Origin: Vibrio gallicus | Lineage (GTDB): Bacteria; Pseudomonadota; Gammaproteobacteria; Enterobacterales; Vibrionaceae | Assembly: GCF_024346875.1 (NCBI RefSeq) | Contig: NZ_AP024871.1 | Span: 1,612,001-1,676,000 of the forward strand | Length of the DNA: 64,000 nt | Direction: 5' to 3' | In this document: piece after piece, positions 7,290-17,445 of the stretch | How positions within the stretch are numbered: position 1 is the first letter of the stretch | How the letters are laid out: every line of letters begins with the position of its first letter | Translations under genes and position numbers: made by a program | The notes under the pieces: model-generated | Seen by the model: the letters and a program-made list of their open reading frames with translations, nothing else | Database searches by the model: none | Told to the model about the DNA's origin: nothing

Positions 7290-9247
7290 TATGACTCCTT
7301 GGATACGGCTTTATTACGGAAGCGGTAACGTCGATCACTAATCGCGATTGCGCCACCTAATGTCATTAACAAACTGCCCGCCCAGATCCAGCGTACAAAC
7401 GGTTTGTAGTAAATACGCACCGCCCATGACACACCATCATCAAGCTTCTCACCCATCGCAATATAGAGATCACGAGTGACGCCCGCATCAATAGCGGCTT
7501 CAGTCATCATCGAACGCTGGGTAGTATAGAAACGTTTTTCAGCATGTAACGTATTGATCAATCGACCATTTTTAATGATATCGAAATCAGCGATGTAGCC
7601 GTCATAGTTCGGTCCATCGTTGTCTCTAACCTTATCAAAATGGAAGCTATAACCCTGAACCTCAAAGCTCTCGCCTGGGGCTAAACGCACATCATGTTCA
7701 ATACTATAGGTTTGAACCATTGCGATACCGATAACGGTAACAGCAAGTCCGATATGCGCGCACATCATTGCCCAGTGGCTCTTATGTATCTTAGTTAAGC
7801 CTTTGAAAAAACTGTGGCGATGAGTTGCACGTTGAAAGACCTCATACTTATGCAAAGTGACAATCCAGATAGCCATCACCCAACCAAGGTATGCCATACC
7901 ACTAAAGTGGTCACTGAGCAGGTATACCATCAAAGCACCCAGTAGCAGCGAGATAACGCCAGCACCCAGTAGAGGTTTAACTAAGCTTTGCAGGTCATCG
8001 CGCTTCCAACGCAGCAATGGACCGATACCCAATACAAAGGCAAATGGAATCATCAACCAAGTAAACAGCATATTAAAGAAAGGTGCGCCAATCGAAACTG
8101 ACCCTAGGCCAATCTGCTTGTGAACTAATGGAAGAAGTGTTCCTACCAACACCACAGCCAAGGCCGCCATCAATAAGATGTTGTTAGATAATAAGGCATT
8201 TTCTCGTGAGATCAGGCTAAAGTTACCGCGTACTCGAACCGACTGTCCCTTAAGGGCGAACAGCAATAGAGAGCCGCCAATCACAAACACCAAGAATGCT
8301 AAAATAAACATGCCACGAGACGGGTCTGAAGCAAATGCATGCACAGAAACCAAGATCCCAGAACGAACCAGGAAGGTACCTAATAGGCTGAGTGAAAACG
8401 CCAAAATTGCAAGCAATACCGTCCATGCTTTAAAGGTGCCGCGTTTTTCGGTTACTGACAATGAGTGCATCAAGGCTGTACCTGCAAGCCAAGGCATAAA
8501 GGATGCATTTTCAACTGGATCCCAGAACCACCAGCCGCCCCAGCCAAGCTCATAGTAAGCCCACCAAGAACCTAGAGCGATACCTAGCGTTAGGAAAGAC
8601 CACGCTGCGATAGTCCAAGGGCGAGACCAGCGCGCCCATGCCGTATCTAAGCGTCCAGTCATCAGCGATGCGATAGCAAACGCGAACGCAACCGAAAATC
8701 CAACATATCCCATGTAGAGCATAGGTGGATGAACAATCAAACCGGGGTCTTGCAATAGTGGGTTAAGGTCTCGACCATCAACCGGGAAATAAGGGAGTGT
8801 ACGTAAGAACGGGTTTGAAGTAACAATGATGAACAGTAAAAAGCCTACTGTAATCATACCCATTACCGCCAACACGCGCGCCACTGACTCTTGAGGCATT
8901 CCGCGACTAAAGCTTGCTACTGCAACCGTCCAACCCGCTTGGATAAACACCCATAATAACAGTGACCCTTCATGAGCCCCCCAAACCGCGGTAATTCGAT
9001 AGTACCAAGGCAGTGCAGAGTTGGAGTTACTTGCTACATAAGTAAGAGTGAAGTCATTAATATAAAATGAGTAGCAAAGTATATAGAACGAAACACCTAA
9101 TAATAGAAACATCCCCCACGACAGCGGTCGTGCGGTATTCATTAATAAGCCGTTATTATTACTCGCACCCCACAACGGCAGAACGCTCAATAGAACCGCC
9201 ATCGCTAGGGATGCGATTAAGGCAAAATGCCCAATCTCAGCAATCAT
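7289..9247 (-). CDS. ccmF: haem lyase subunit CcmF
   Basis: 652 aa with about 15 membrane helices. The tryptophan-rich WWD haem-handling motif ([12 protein letters not shown]) is at residues 236-247, and conserved His residues flank it (for example H173 in IVHPP). A large periplasmic domain precedes the last helix (about 510-620). Role: accepts haem from holo-CcmE and ligates it to apocytochrome c with CcmH and CcmI. The length agrees with E. coli CcmF (647 aa). It overlaps ccmE by 4 bp and ccmG by 1 bp. Confidence 0.97.
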   Translation of the reverse strand: MIAEIGHFALIASLAMAVLLSVLPLWGASNNNGLLMNTARPLSWGMFLLLGVSFYILCYSFYINDFTLTYVASNSNSALPWYYRITAVWGAHEGSLLLWVFIQAGWTVAVASFSRGMPQESVARVLAVMGMITVGFLLFIIVTSNPFLRTLPYFPVDGRDLNPLLQDPGLIVHPPMLYMGYVGFSVAFAFAIASLMTGRLDTAWARWSRPWTIAAWSFLTLGIALGSWWAYYELGWGGWWFWDPVENASFMPWLAGTALMHSLSVTEKRGTFKAWTVLLAILAFSLSLLGTFLVRSGILVSVHAFASDPSRGMFILAFLVFVIGGSLLLFALKGQSVRVRGNFSLISRENALLSNNILLMAALAVVLVGTLLPLVHKQIGLGSVSIGAPFFNMLFTWLMIPFAFVLGIGPLLRWKRDDLQSLVKPLLGAGVISLLLGALMVYLLSDHFSGMAYLGWVMAIWIVTLHKYEVFQRATHRHSFFKGLTKIHKSHWAMMCAHIGLAVTVIGIAMVQTYSIEHDVRLAPGESFEVQGYSFHFDKVRDNDGPNYDGYIADFDIIKNGRLINTLHAEKRFYTTQRSMMTEAAIDAGVTRDLYIAMGEKLDDGVSWAVRIYYKPFVRWIWAGSLLMTLGGAIAISDRRYRFRNKAVSKES

Positions 9248-9732
9248 TGTGCACTTCCTTGCTTTTGAGCATCTGTATATTGAAGAGGCTCGTGAACACC
9301 CTTCATCGCTTCTGCAACTTCTGGCGGCATATACTCTTCATCGTGTTTAGCCAACACTTCAAACGCCTTAACCTTAGTTGCGCTCACCAATACACCTTGC
9401 GCTACAATCCCTTGCCCCTCGCGGAACAAGTCTGGAAGAATACCATCGTATTCAACGGTCACAGCAGGACCGATATCTGCAACATCAAACGAGACCTTTA
9501 ATGATTGCTGATCACGGTGAACAGTGCCAGCAACAACCATACCCCCGATACGCAAGCGTTGACCAACTTCAGGTTTATCACCGCTACCAGCCTTACCATT
9601 AACTATCTCTGTAGGCGTATAAAACAGGTCCATATTCTGATTCAATGCATATAGCATCAAACCAACGGTTGCACCTATGCCTAGCACCAGTGCTAACACC
9701 AAACCTAATCGTTTTTTACGTCTTGGATTCAT
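9244..9732 (-). CDS. ccmE: periplasmic haem chaperone CcmE
   Basis: 162 aa. It has a single N-terminal membrane anchor (about residues 8-29) and an OB-fold beta barrel. The covalent haem-binding histidine is at exactly residue 130, in [11 protein letters not shown], with Tyr134 as the likely axial ligand. Role: carries haem from CcmC/CcmAB to CcmF. It overlaps ccmD and ccmF by 4 bp each. Confidence 0.97.
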   Translation of the reverse strand: MNPRRKKRLGLVLALVLGIGATVGLMLYALNQNMDLFYTPTEIVNGKAGSGDKPEVGQRLRIGGMVVAGTVHRDQQSLKVSFDVADIGPAVTVEYDGILPDLFREGQGIVAQGVLVSATKVKAFEVLAKHDEEYMPPEVAEAMKGVHEPLQYTDAQKQGSAQ

Positions 9733-9941
9733 AAGGTATTCTCCACATCTCTGGCCGCATCAACTCTTGCCTGTCGATCCATTTTATTACGTACTTCTTT
9801 TAATATTGCAGTGTGACTGCGTTGACTGAAAACAAACAAAAATGCCATCACACCGAAGGTAATGCCAAACGCACTCCAAACGTAACCAGCATATCCGCCC
9901 ATAGCTAAAAAATCTGAAAAAGAGTCAAAGTGCATACTCAT
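9729..9941 (-). CDS. ccmD: haem exporter accessory protein CcmD
   Basis: 70 aa. The conserved N-terminal [16 protein letters not shown] segment runs into one membrane helix (about residues 14-38). A basic, coiled-coil-like cytoplasmic tail follows ([17 protein letters not shown]). Role: needed to release holo-CcmE from CcmABC. Overlaps of 4 bp with ccmC and ccmE mark a coupled operon. Confidence 0.95.
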   Translation of the reverse strand: MSMHFDSFSDFLAMGGYAGYVWSAFGITFGVMAFLFVFSQRSHTAILKEVRNKMDRQARVDAARDVENTL

Positions 9942-10687
9942 CCCCGTTTAAATGTAGTGGTTGCTAATTTTTGTACCCAAGGTCTGTGCCCTTCTTTTTG
10001 TAAGATGGCATTTCTGAAGCGTGTAAGCATCACTGAGCCAAAGAAGAACGCAAAGCCAAAGATATTCAATAGCAGAGGCCACAACATATCGTTTGAAATT
10101 GAAGGCTTGTCAAATTTAGTAATGGTTGCTCCCTGATGAAGCGTATTCCACCACTCAACTGAAAAGTGAATGATTGGTAGGTTAATCACCCCGACTACCG
10201 CCAAAATACCCGCCGCTTTAGCCGCAGTTTTTTGGTCATCAAAGGCGTGATAAAGGGCTATAACCCCCAAATATAAAAACAGTAGCACCAACTCGGAAGT
10301 AAGGCGTGCATCCCAAACCCACCAAGCTCCCCACATAGGTTTACCCCAAACTGCGCCCGTCATCAGTGCAATAAAGGTAAAGACAGCACCGATAGGAGCC
10401 ATAGCTGCCGCCGCGATGTTAGCAAGGCGTACCTGCCACACGAGACCGATAAACGCTGCAATCGCCATCGACATATAAACACCCATAGACCAAATTGCAG
10501 ATGGCACATGAATGTAAATAATTCGGAAGCTATCACCTTGCTGATAATCAGCAGGTGCATATGCCAATCCCCACACAGTGCCTAGGCTCAAACACAGTAA
10601 TGCTAAAACGGTAAACCAGGGCTGCAATGTCCCACATAAGTTGTAGGTTATTTCTGGTTTAGAATAAGGGTGTAACCACTTCCACAT
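9938..10687 (-). CDS. ccmC: haem-handling membrane protein CcmC
   Basis: 249 aa and six membrane helices. The WWD motif WGAWWVWDARLTSE spans about residues 119-132. His60 (YIHVPSA) is one of the conserved axial ligand candidates. Role: presents haem to CcmE at the periplasmic face. It begins 30 bp after ccmB, the widest gap inside the operon. Confidence 0.96.
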   Translation of the reverse strand: MWKWLHPYSKPEITYNLCGTLQPWFTVLALLCLSLGTVWGLAYAPADYQQGDSFRIIYIHVPSAIWSMGVYMSMAIAAFIGLVWQVRLANIAAAAMAPIGAVFTFIALMTGAVWGKPMWGAWWVWDARLTSELVLLFLYLGVIALYHAFDDQKTAAKAAGILAVVGVINLPIIHFSVEWWNTLHQGATITKFDKPSISNDMLWPLLLNIFGFAFFFGSVMLTRFRNAILQKEGHRPWVQKLATTTFKRG

Positions 10688-10717
10688 GATTGAATATTCT
10701 CTCGTAATTCGAAAAAG

Positions 10718-11386
10718 TTAATTTACTGACACCCGCAACGCGGCGCTTGTTGCGAAGGGGCTTAGGGTCAATGAACCAGCAAGCATTGCGCCTAAAATCG
10801 CCAATTGCCCACTATAGTCAACACCTAAACCAGCCGCATCAATGGCTGACGTCGCAAATATTAATACAGGTATATACAAAGGTAAGATCAATAAACTCAA
10901 CAACACCCCACCTTTTTGTAGCCCCACAGTTAAGGCCACGCCAATTGCCCCCAGAAAGCTCAAGGTTGGCGTGCCTAGCAATAACGTCACCAATACCGCA
11001 AGCCAGCTATTGAAATCTAGGCTCAACAGAATTGCCAGCAACGGACTGATCAAAATAAGAGGTAGACCGGTAAGTAACCAATGGGCAATGACCTTAGAGA
11101 TAACCACCAAAGGCAATGGAATAGGCATTAACATCAACTGCTCTAATGCACCATCTTGGTAATCATCTCGAAATAGGCGCTCTAGGGATAGCATGGCCGA
11201 AAGCAGTGCTGCCACCCAGACGATACCGGGCGCAATACGCATCAAAAGATTTGGCTCAGGGCCAATACCTAAAGGAAACAAGGTAATAACTATGATAAAA
11301 AACCATAGCGGATTGAATACATCAGCACGGCGGCGAAATGCAATCAGCAATTCACGACGGATGATAGCTAACATATTATTTAGCAT
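10718..11386 (-). CDS. ccmB: ABC transporter permease CcmB
   Basis: 222 aa with six predicted helices (for example LWFFIIVITLFPLGI and WVAALLSAMLSLERLF). The segment RDDYQDGALEQLM is conserved in CcmB. Role: membrane subunit of the CcmAB ABC complex that uses ATP to release holo-CcmE from CcmC. It begins 2 bp after the ccmA stop and has the length of E. coli CcmB (220 aa). Confidence 0.95.
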   Translation of the reverse strand: MLNNMLAIIRRELLIAFRRRADVFNPLWFFIIVITLFPLGIGPEPNLLMRIAPGIVWVAALLSAMLSLERLFRDDYQDGALEQLMLMPIPLPLVVISKVIAHWLLTGLPLILISPLLAILLSLDFNSWLAVLVTLLLGTPTLSFLGAIGVALTVGLQKGGVLLSLLILPLYIPVLIFATSAIDAAGLGVDYSGQLAILGAMLAGSLTLSPFATSAALRVSVN

Positions 11387-11388
11387 AA

Positions 11389-12006
11389 TTAATACCCGAG
11401 CCTTATCTTTTTGAGCCTATCAGAGCTGCTGAACATATCCTGGTGCGTAGTCAATAAAACCATCCCACCTTGCTCAGTATGCTGTAAGAAAAGCTGCTCT
11501 AATACCGATACCCCCTGCTTATCAATAGCAGTCAAAGGTTCATCCAAAATCCAAAGTGGGTGCTTACTAAGCCATAGCCTTGCCAACGCAACACGGCGCT
11601 GTTGCCCTGCCGATAGCTGAGCAACAGGTACGTCTTCTCGCCCAGCAAGCCCGACCTTAGTGAGCGCTTGCCATATCTGTTGCTCTGGAAAATACTGGTT
11701 GGTCATTTGCAGATAAAATGAAAGGTTTTCAAAGGCGTTGAGGTCTCTTTTCACCCCAGTTTGATGCCCTAAAAACAACAGGTCTTGATGGAATGCATCG
11801 CGCTCGCTAAAGATAGACTCTCCGTTCCATTCAATGGAACCAGACTCTTTATCCCCCAGGCCCGCAATAATACGCAATAAGGTTGTTTTGCCCGTGCCAT
11901 TGCGACCTTCAACCTGAATCAAGTCACCAGCCTTAACACAGAAAGATAGGTTTTCGAACAGTACACGCTCATCACGGATTGCAGTTAATTCATTTATTTG
12001 CAGCAT
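11389..12006 (-). CDS. ccmA: ABC transporter ATP-binding protein CcmA
   Basis: 205 aa. Walker A is GRNGTGKTT (residues 34-42), the ABC signature is LSAGQQRR (131-138), and Walker B is LWILDEP (151-157), followed by a switch histidine in TTHQ. Role: ATPase of the CcmAB complex in cytochrome c maturation. It is the first gene of the operon. A weak sigma-70-like promoter lies 48-74 bp upstream. Confidence 0.96.
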   Translation of the reverse strand: MLQINELTAIRDERVLFENLSFCVKAGDLIQVEGRNGTGKTTLLRIIAGLGDKESGSIEWNGESIFSERDAFHQDLLFLGHQTGVKRDLNAFENLSFYLQMTNQYFPEQQIWQALTKVGLAGREDVPVAQLSAGQQRRVALARLWLSKHPLWILDEPLTAIDKQGVSVLEQLFLQHTEQGGMVLLTTHQDMFSSSDRLKKIRLGY

Positions 12007-12053
12007 GGCCTACGGACATCTAACACAACGGCTTGAGATAATATCATAAGCTA

Positions 12054-12080
12054 ATAATACGACCTTATCTAAACGGTCAA
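12054..12080 (-). promoter_or_regulatory. possible ccm operon promoter
   Basis: On the minus strand TTGACC (12075-12080) and TATTAT (12054-12059) are separated by 15 bp, about 48 bp upstream of ccmA. The spacing is shorter than ideal, so this is a weak call. It is the best match I can see in the 174-bp gap between lysR and ccmA. Confidence 0.3.
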
Positions 12081-12180
12081 TTAGTAGGCGTTCATTCACA
12101 CAATTCACAACAATCTAGCCACTATTTGAGTTAGGTTCACTTCTGGTGATAAAAAATTTGCATAGTGGCGGTTGATAGTC

Positions 12181-13083
12181 TCAATCTACAAGCCCTACTG
12201 TCATTCTATAATCCCGTTGATTTACGTTAGCCAATGCCTGACTTATCCACTCACAAAACGGATGGGTTCGGTTATCAAGCTGCCAACTGAGTACTAAACC
12301 TTTACTTACCTTAGGAAGAAAACGAGTGTTCAATACCACTAAGTTGTCATATTGAGAAAGGAGTTCTAAGGAAGTTTTAGGTACGCACGCTATGCTCGAA
12401 TTCGACTCACACATCTGAAACAGGGTTGGGATATCATCCATCCACCATACGGACACAAAATCGGTTATCGCTTTTAGCTCGTCCGATTGAAACTGAGGCG
12501 GTATCAGGTAACGATAGGTACTCATCTCAAACAACTCTAGTGCACCGTTAATGCGTATCGAATTGTCTTTGTGGGCAATCCATACATTTTCAGCCACACC
12601 GATGTTTTCGGTATAAAACTCAGATGCAGATACAAATTCACACCGTCCACCAATCACGATATCGAGCTGGTGTTGTTGTAACAGTTGATGTAGCGCCATA
12701 CTGTCACGATAAATCAGATACAGCTCTACCGAGGGAAATGTCGCCTCAAAGTCCTGTATCAAACGAGTGATATTTGTTGGACACAGCAAAGGGTCAATTC
12801 CCAATTTTAGCTGCTGTTTTTGATTATGTTTCAGCTGCTGCGCTTGTTGCATGAACCTAGCGTGCTGCGCTTTTACCATACGCCCCTGCTTCAATAATGC
12901 TGCACCATTGTCGTTGAGGGATATAAAGCGGCCATTGCGAGTAAATAGTTCATACCCTAAGTCAATTTCTAGATTATGAATCAATTGACTGATAGCCGAC
13001 TGGCTTTTCCCCAGTTTTTTGGCTGCAATACTAAAAGAGCCATTTTCAGCGGCTAAAATGAAGGCTTCAATCGCGTCAATCAT
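12181..13083 (-). CDS. LysR-family transcriptional regulator
   Basis: 300 aa. The N-terminal winged helix-turn-helix (residues 1-60; FILAAENGSFSIAAKKLGKSQSAISQ) is typical of LysR regulators. The effector-binding domain follows (about 90-290; LKLGIDPLLCPTNITRLIQDFE). The effector is not identifiable. It lies between ccmA and the gene following the Tad locus, all on the same strand, so no divergent target is visible. An AGGTGA Shine-Dalgarno precedes the ATG. Confidence 0.88.
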   Translation of the reverse strand: MIDAIEAFILAAENGSFSIAAKKLGKSQSAISQLIHNLEIDLGYELFTRNGRFISLNDNGAALLKQGRMVKAQHARFMQQAQQLKHNQKQQLKLGIDPLLCPTNITRLIQDFEATFPSVELYLIYRDSMALHQLLQQHQLDIVIGGRCEFVSASEFYTENIGVAENVWIAHKDNSIRINGALELFEMSTYRYLIPPQFQSDELKAITDFVSVWWMDDIPTLFQMCESNSSIACVPKTSLELLSQYDNLVVLNTRFLPKVSKGLVLSWQLDNRTHPFCEWISQALANVNQRDYRMTVGLVD

Positions 13084-13354
13084 TATTATTTTTCACCTAA
13101 GATAAACTCCCCATTTTCAAAAATAAATAACAGCATAGATAATTATATTTATTCTAATAATGGATAATTATTTATGTAAAAAAAATATTTAATTCTAACC
13201 TGTGTAATCAAGCCAAGCTTAAGTTAGCGTTATACCTATCTTTATTTTAAATATCCATTACACAAATGTTATCCCTATCAATTATTTGCACAAGATCTTG
13301 ATAACAGAGATATAAAAACAACGATTGATATTAATTTCGTAATACAAGCGGTAA
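13084..13354. other. AT-rich gap between lysR and the ligase-like gene
   Basis: 271 bp of strongly AT-rich sequence with runs such as AAAAAAAATATTTAATT. I see no open reading frame with a ribosome site, no clean terminator and no repeat from elsewhere in the window. It probably carries the lysR promoter. Confidence 0.5.
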
Positions 13355-14695
13355 TTACTTATCCGGGCAGTTATTTCCTAACCAGAACTGTGGCCGCATA
13401 ATCTCTTGTTCTTGGTGTATATAAAAATTATTATCGACTCGGATATGTACTTTATACGCAATCGACACGATTGATAACAGAGCCAACAAACAGATCATGC
13501 CATGTAACCATTTGTATTTATCAGTAGTCTTTTGGAGCGCATTTCGCCCACAAAACCACCCAGTAAATAGAGAAGCCATTAGCAGGCTAAACGGCGAGTC
13601 TAATACACTCGAAACTAGGCTATAAGCCAAACCAGATAACAAACTCAAACCAATGATCCGATAGCGATAGCTTCTTTCAACCCACACCTGTTTTAACAAG
13701 ATCAAACACAGCGCAACAAAACACAGTGCAGGAATCATTCCCCACTTGAGAAGTATTTGTAATATCGAGTTATGGGGGCGGATAAAATTCTCAGAGGTGC
13801 ACACAAAGCCATCACTCCCCAATCCCCAAAACTGCGACATCTGGATTGAATAACGCCACAACGCCAATCGCCCACTCGAGTCATCTCGCATATCCATGAG
13901 TGAACGGCTAAACTCGCCATGCGCAAGATAGCCAGGTAGCGGTGACAGCAACACAAACGACACCACAAACCCGAGTAAAATGCAGCTTATAGCCAGCTTT
14001 AAAATCTGTTTGCGGTGCCTGTTATCTATTAATGCCCATAATGCAATTCCTCCAAGGGAGGCAATAGCCAACCCTCTAGCATCAAGGGCAAACATCAGCG
14101 CAAAGTTCAAAATAGGAATTACACAACTGATTCTATGCTTAGAAATAAGCGCGATATATAAGGCAGGGATCACCAGCCAGACCTGAACCTGATTTAAAAA
14201 TCGCGGATTGGCATAGCTCAAGATAGTAAAGATTGAGCTTCCATCCCCCGCAAAATTAGACACAGTAAAGCCGACAAACACCGACAAAAAGCAGAATATA
14301 ATGATCCCAGAGAACGCCTTAAAGGTGTCATAGCGCGGTTTTTCTAATGAGAACAGCAAGGTCAGTATTAATAAGCCGCAATAGTAGAAGTAAAGGGGTA
14401 ACGCTTTGTCGGGAAATAGGCCAAGCAGATCAGCGGCAAATGCTAAGCTAAAGAAAACAGCTAACAAGCCTTGCATAACCGGGTTGATACCGGCAATGCG
14501 CCCAACCACGCGCTGGCGCACACTAGAGGCTATCAACACCCAAACACAGCCAGCGACAATCAACCCACATAGCAGCAATCGCTTACTGTCGTAAACTAAG
14601 ACTGGCTCATCGGGCAGCACATACAGATTAAAGCTAAACAGCATAATACTGAGTAGCGTCAACAAACTTAGGGGATTGGCAGTTGCGGTGTTCAT
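13355..14695 (-). CDS. O-antigen ligase/polymerase-like membrane protein (Wzy_C family)
   Basis: 446 aa with about 10-12 membrane helices. A periplasmic loop at about residues 255-310 contains MDMRDDSSGRLALWRYSIQ, then WGLGSDGF, then RPHNSILQILLKWGMI. The GLGS-G and H-N-x-L-Q-x-L-x-x-x-G pattern is the Wzy_C/WaaL/PglL signature. Enzymes of this family move undecaprenyl-linked glycans onto lipid A, growing polymer or pilin proteins. Here the gene follows the Tad pilus genes on the same strand, separated from the OmpA-like gene by 91 bp that holds a hairpin. No other glycan genes are nearby. A role in modifying Flp pilins (as TfpO does for type IV pilin in Pseudomonas) is an attractive but unproven inference. 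Confidence 0.8.
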   Translation of the reverse strand: MNTATANPLSLLTLLSIMLFSFNLYVLPDEPVLVYDSKRLLLCGLIVAGCVWVLIASSVRQRVVGRIAGINPVMQGLLAVFFSLAFAADLLGLFPDKALPLYFYYCGLLILTLLFSLEKPRYDTFKAFSGIIIFCFLSVFVGFTVSNFAGDGSSIFTILSYANPRFLNQVQVWLVIPALYIALISKHRISCVIPILNFALMFALDARGLAIASLGGIALWALIDNRHRKQILKLAISCILLGFVVSFVLLSPLPGYLAHGEFSRSLMDMRDDSSGRLALWRYSIQMSQFWGLGSDGFVCTSENFIRPHNSILQILLKWGMIPALCFVALCLILLKQVWVERSYRYRIIGLSLLSGLAYSLVSSVLDSPFSLLMASLFTGWFCGRNALQKTTDKYKWLHGMICLLALLSIVSIAYKVHIRVDNNFYIHQEQEIMRPQFWLGNNCPDK

Positions 14696-14701
14696 ATAGA
14701 G

Positions 14702-14752
14702 AAAAAGTGAGAAAGCCCAGTTACTTATATACTAATTGCATAGCGACTGGGC
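14702..14752 (-). terminator. possible terminator at the end of the Tad operon
   Basis: On the minus strand GCCCAGT (14746-14752) pairs with ACTGGGC (14715-14721) across a 24-nt loop, followed by TTTCTCACTTTTT. The stem is short for the loop, so this may be partial. Confidence 0.4.
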
Positions 14753-14786
14753 AACTATAATCCACGATTTAGTTAAGCAATGTGAA

Positions 14787-15416
14787 CTAGGTAGGATCTG
14801 CCAGTTTAATTTCCACTCTTCGATTGGCCGCCCGGCCTTGCGCAGTACTGTTATCTTGAAGCGGCTGCTCCAATCCACGTGAGTGAGGTGCTAACACCTC
14901 TTTCGCCACTCCCGCTTCAACTAGATACACCTTACTGGCCTGCGCCCTATGTTGTCCAAGATGGTGGTTATAATCTTTACCGCCCAGCGCATCGGTATGA
15001 CCAACAACATCTAGATTAGGTACACTGTGAAGGGACGACATCCTCTGAGCTAGAGTCTGTAATGTAAGCTTAGAGGTTTGGGTAAGCTCGCTCTTATCAA
15101 AGTTAAAATAAACGCGCGCCACTACCCCATCGGAGTCCACTTCGAGTACATCTTGCTTACTCAAATATTCTAAGCAGTCATCACCAAGATCAATGCCACT
15201 CGTCACCAACTGAGATTTCTGTGGCTCAGTTAATGACGGTTGTATCTGGTAGTGCTGAGCTCGGCTATTAGCAACCCCATTCGCCTGTCCAATGCTCACC
15301 GAGTGCTTTATCAACATATGCTGTGAAGAGCACAGCTGTTCGATATTAGCATTGATATCTGCACCAACTGCCATCGACGACAACACACAACCTAGCATGC
15401 CGATAACTAATCTCAT
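14787..15416 (-). CDS. OmpA-family protein at the end of the Tad locus
   Basis: 209 aa. The signal peptide ends near AVGA|DIN. A C-terminal OmpA/MotB peptidoglycan-binding domain covers about residues 105-209: VYFNFDKSELT, LDVVGHTDALG, and NRRVEIKL as the final strand, with the conserved Asp and Arg that hold diaminopimelate. Role: likely ties the pilus outer-membrane complex to the cell wall. It begins 9 bp after the tadG stop, so it is probably part of the Tad transcript. It is not one of the 14 classical Aggregatibacter Tad genes. Confidence 0.88.
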   Translation of the reverse strand: MRLVIGMLGCVLSSMAVGADINANIEQLCSSQHMLIKHSVSIGQANGVANSRAQHYQIQPSLTEPQKSQLVTSGIDLGDDCLEYLSKQDVLEVDSDGVVARVYFNFDKSELTQTSKLTLQTLAQRMSSLHSVPNLDVVGHTDALGGKDYNHHLGQHRAQASKVYLVEAGVAKEVLAPHSRGLEQPLQDNSTAQGRAANRRVEIKLADPT

Positions 15417-15425
15417 AACCTGCTC

Positions 15426-16907
15426 CTATAGCGTTTTGTCATACAGGCGCGTAACACCACTGGTGGCCGCTCCTTTTTGGATTAACTCTTGGATCTTATC
15501 GAGCAGGTCTTGGCTATTCGATACATCGATAATTTCGTCTGCACACTCTTGGAATCCGGTTTGTCCTGAAGCATCAAAGTTAATCCCAATAACCCCGATA
15601 TATAGTGGGCGTTCATGGTCTGTGAAGTGGTTTCGGATCTCGGTACACAAACCTTGATTAACCAAATCTGAGAAGGTGCTTTTATACGGGTTCTCTTGTC
15701 CATCACTCAAGATAAGCAGCATCTGTGCGCGCTTATGATAATCTTCCAGCGCCTCCATATCCTCAACATCCGGCTTGCCATCGGCAAGCATCTGCGCGCC
15801 GCGTATCAGCCCTTGATAAACAGACGTCCAGCCAGCCGCTGTCATATTATTAATATTTGGCGCAGTCATTGCTAACGGAATGGAGTAAAAACCCGCATCG
15901 GAGCCACACATTCCAGCGTGATAAAGGGTGCTAGAATTAGCCGATGGATGCAAAGACGACGTCGCTGTTTTACTGGTTTGCCAGTTATAGACTGTCTTTT
16001 GAAGATCGATATAGGACTTCGGATCCGGATAACGAAAATAAACACTGTTACCGGTTTCATTCATCGATTTCGTAAACACCTCAGACACTACCTTAGCTTC
16101 AGCCTGAGTCGAAAATTCAGGGCAATTCCTAGACCTAGATTCGCAGTCGGTTACGTCATCAATCCTTTCCTTACCCCACTGATACCAATCAATGCTATTG
16201 AAAGGAACTTGAGTCCCATTAGCTGCAACCGTTTTATATTCCAGCTCGGTTACGCAGCGCAATTCACCATTGATACTCTCCTGAGTACGCAGGTTAAATG
16301 GGACAAACCCAATTCGATGGGCATAACCGGCATTAGTAGCACTGCTAGACAACAAATCATTAGAGATAATATTTACCTGCTCCTTGAGCACATCTAATTG
16401 AGTTTTTTTGCCTTGCCATTTTTCATTCATTGAACCTGAAAAATCCGCCACATACATCAAGTCCAGATCCGATGGTAACAGATAGGTCTTTGCCATCGCA
16501 TCGTTACCTATAGCGCGCGACTCATTACTGACATTAGAGCTGTCACCCAAAAAGCCAAATTGGGCATCAAATTTAGCATCCGCTTCCACTTCGTATTTGA
16601 CATAGAATAGCTGGTCACCGTCAATCTCTTCTTGCCCATCGGTGCGGCGAACGTTAACCGTTTCTATATCCACATTTGGCAGGTAGTTCTCTAGGTAAGC
16701 ACGCGCCATTTGGTCGGATACCGCCTGCTCAGAACGATTGGCGATAGACACCGCTAGGGTTGCCGCCTCTGCCGCATCCGCCAGTCGATTCTTCTCTTGA
16801 ATCATGCGACTGCCTTCAATGGCCAGTTGCGCTGCGCCGCCAATGGCGACCATACTCAGGGCAACAACGATAATCGCCACCCCTTTTTGCTGCTTAAAAC
16901 CCTTCAT
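15426..16907 (-). CDS. tadG: Tad pilus protein TadG with von Willebrand A domain
   Basis: 493 aa. A pseudopilin-like hydrophobic N terminus (KGVAIIVVALSMVAIGGAAQ) lacks the Glu at position 5 found in TadE and TadF. It is followed by a periplasmic part containing a vWA domain. The MIDAS metal site DFSGS is at residues 155-159, with a further metal-site segment around LILSDGQENPY. Role: minor component thought to link the pilus base with the envelope. The gene starts 16 bp after tadF. Confidence 0.92.
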   Translation of the reverse strand: MKGFKQQKGVAIIVVALSMVAIGGAAQLAIEGSRMIQEKNRLADAAEAATLAVSIANRSEQAVSDQMARAYLENYLPNVDIETVNVRRTDGQEEIDGDQLFYVKYEVEADAKFDAQFGFLGDSSNVSNESRAIGNDAMAKTYLLPSDLDLMYVADFSGSMNEKWQGKKTQLDVLKEQVNIISNDLLSSSATNAGYAHRIGFVPFNLRTQESINGELRCVTELEYKTVAANGTQVPFNSIDWYQWGKERIDDVTDCESRSRNCPEFSTQAEAKVVSEVFTKSMNETGNSVYFRYPDPKSYIDLQKTVYNWQTSKTATSSLHPSANSSTLYHAGMCGSDAGFYSIPLAMTAPNINNMTAAGWTSVYQGLIRGAQMLADGKPDVEDMEALEDYHKRAQMLLILSDGQENPYKSTFSDLVNQGLCTEIRNHFTDHERPLYIGVIGINFDASGQTGFQECADEIIDVSNSQDLLDKIQELIQKGAATSGVTRLYDKTL

Positions 16908-16923
16908 AATATCCTTCCTTGAA

Positions 16924-17445
16924 TTAACGGCCCGGTAACACCGAGGAGCTATTCACATACCTCATACCTGGGAAATATTGGGAAAATCCGTCCATCTTGA
17001 TACAGACAGTTACCTGATAAATTGGAAACACCACCCCATCGTCTCGTACTGGTCGCAGGTGGGCTAATTCACTGATCGTATTAGCCGGCTGACACGGCTC
17101 TCCGTTATCAAAATCGTTGGTGAAAGCCACAATATCGGAATCGTTATAGCCCTCGATAGTCAGCCCATAGCCATCTCGCTTTTCTGGCGCTTGAAGCTCT
17201 AGCAGGTCGCCGGCTATGGAATCCAACAGCTCAAAATCTTGTTGCGAGAGCTTATGTCGACCATCAAAAAAACGTAGTCGTTCTTTAGTGGCGGTAGCAA
17301 TGGCATAACTCACCTGCCCAGATTGGGTTTTACCGGACAGCACATTGGCAAGGTCGCCAATAAACATCATCATCATCATCAGCACAGTAATGCCAAATAC
17401 CGCCTCGACCGTAAACGCGCCGCGCTGATTGTTAGGTGTCTTCAT
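16924..17445 (-). CDS. tadF: Tad pseudopilin TadF
   Basis: 173 aa from ATG 17445, which has GAGGGG 7 nt upstream. A longer frame begins at 17460. The prepilin-like N terminus RG|AFTVEAVFG has the Gly cleavage site and Glu at mature position 5, followed by a methionine-rich hydrophobic helix. Role: pseudopilin processed by TadV, needed for Flp pilus assembly. It overlaps the tadE end by 14 bp. Confidence 0.9.
   Translation of the reverse strand: MKTPNNQRGAFTVEAVFGITVLMMMMMFIGDLANVLSGKTQSGQVSYAIATATKERLRFFDGRHKLSQQDFELLDSIAGDLLELQAPEKRDGYGLTIEGYNDSDIVAFTNDFDNGEPCQPANTISELAHLRPVRDDGVVFPIYQVTVCIKMDGFSQYFPGMRYVNSSSVLPGR

Noticed and set aside
15918..16397. 159-codon open frame opposite tadG
   Set aside because: It is antisense to the vWA domain and has basic, low-order composition.
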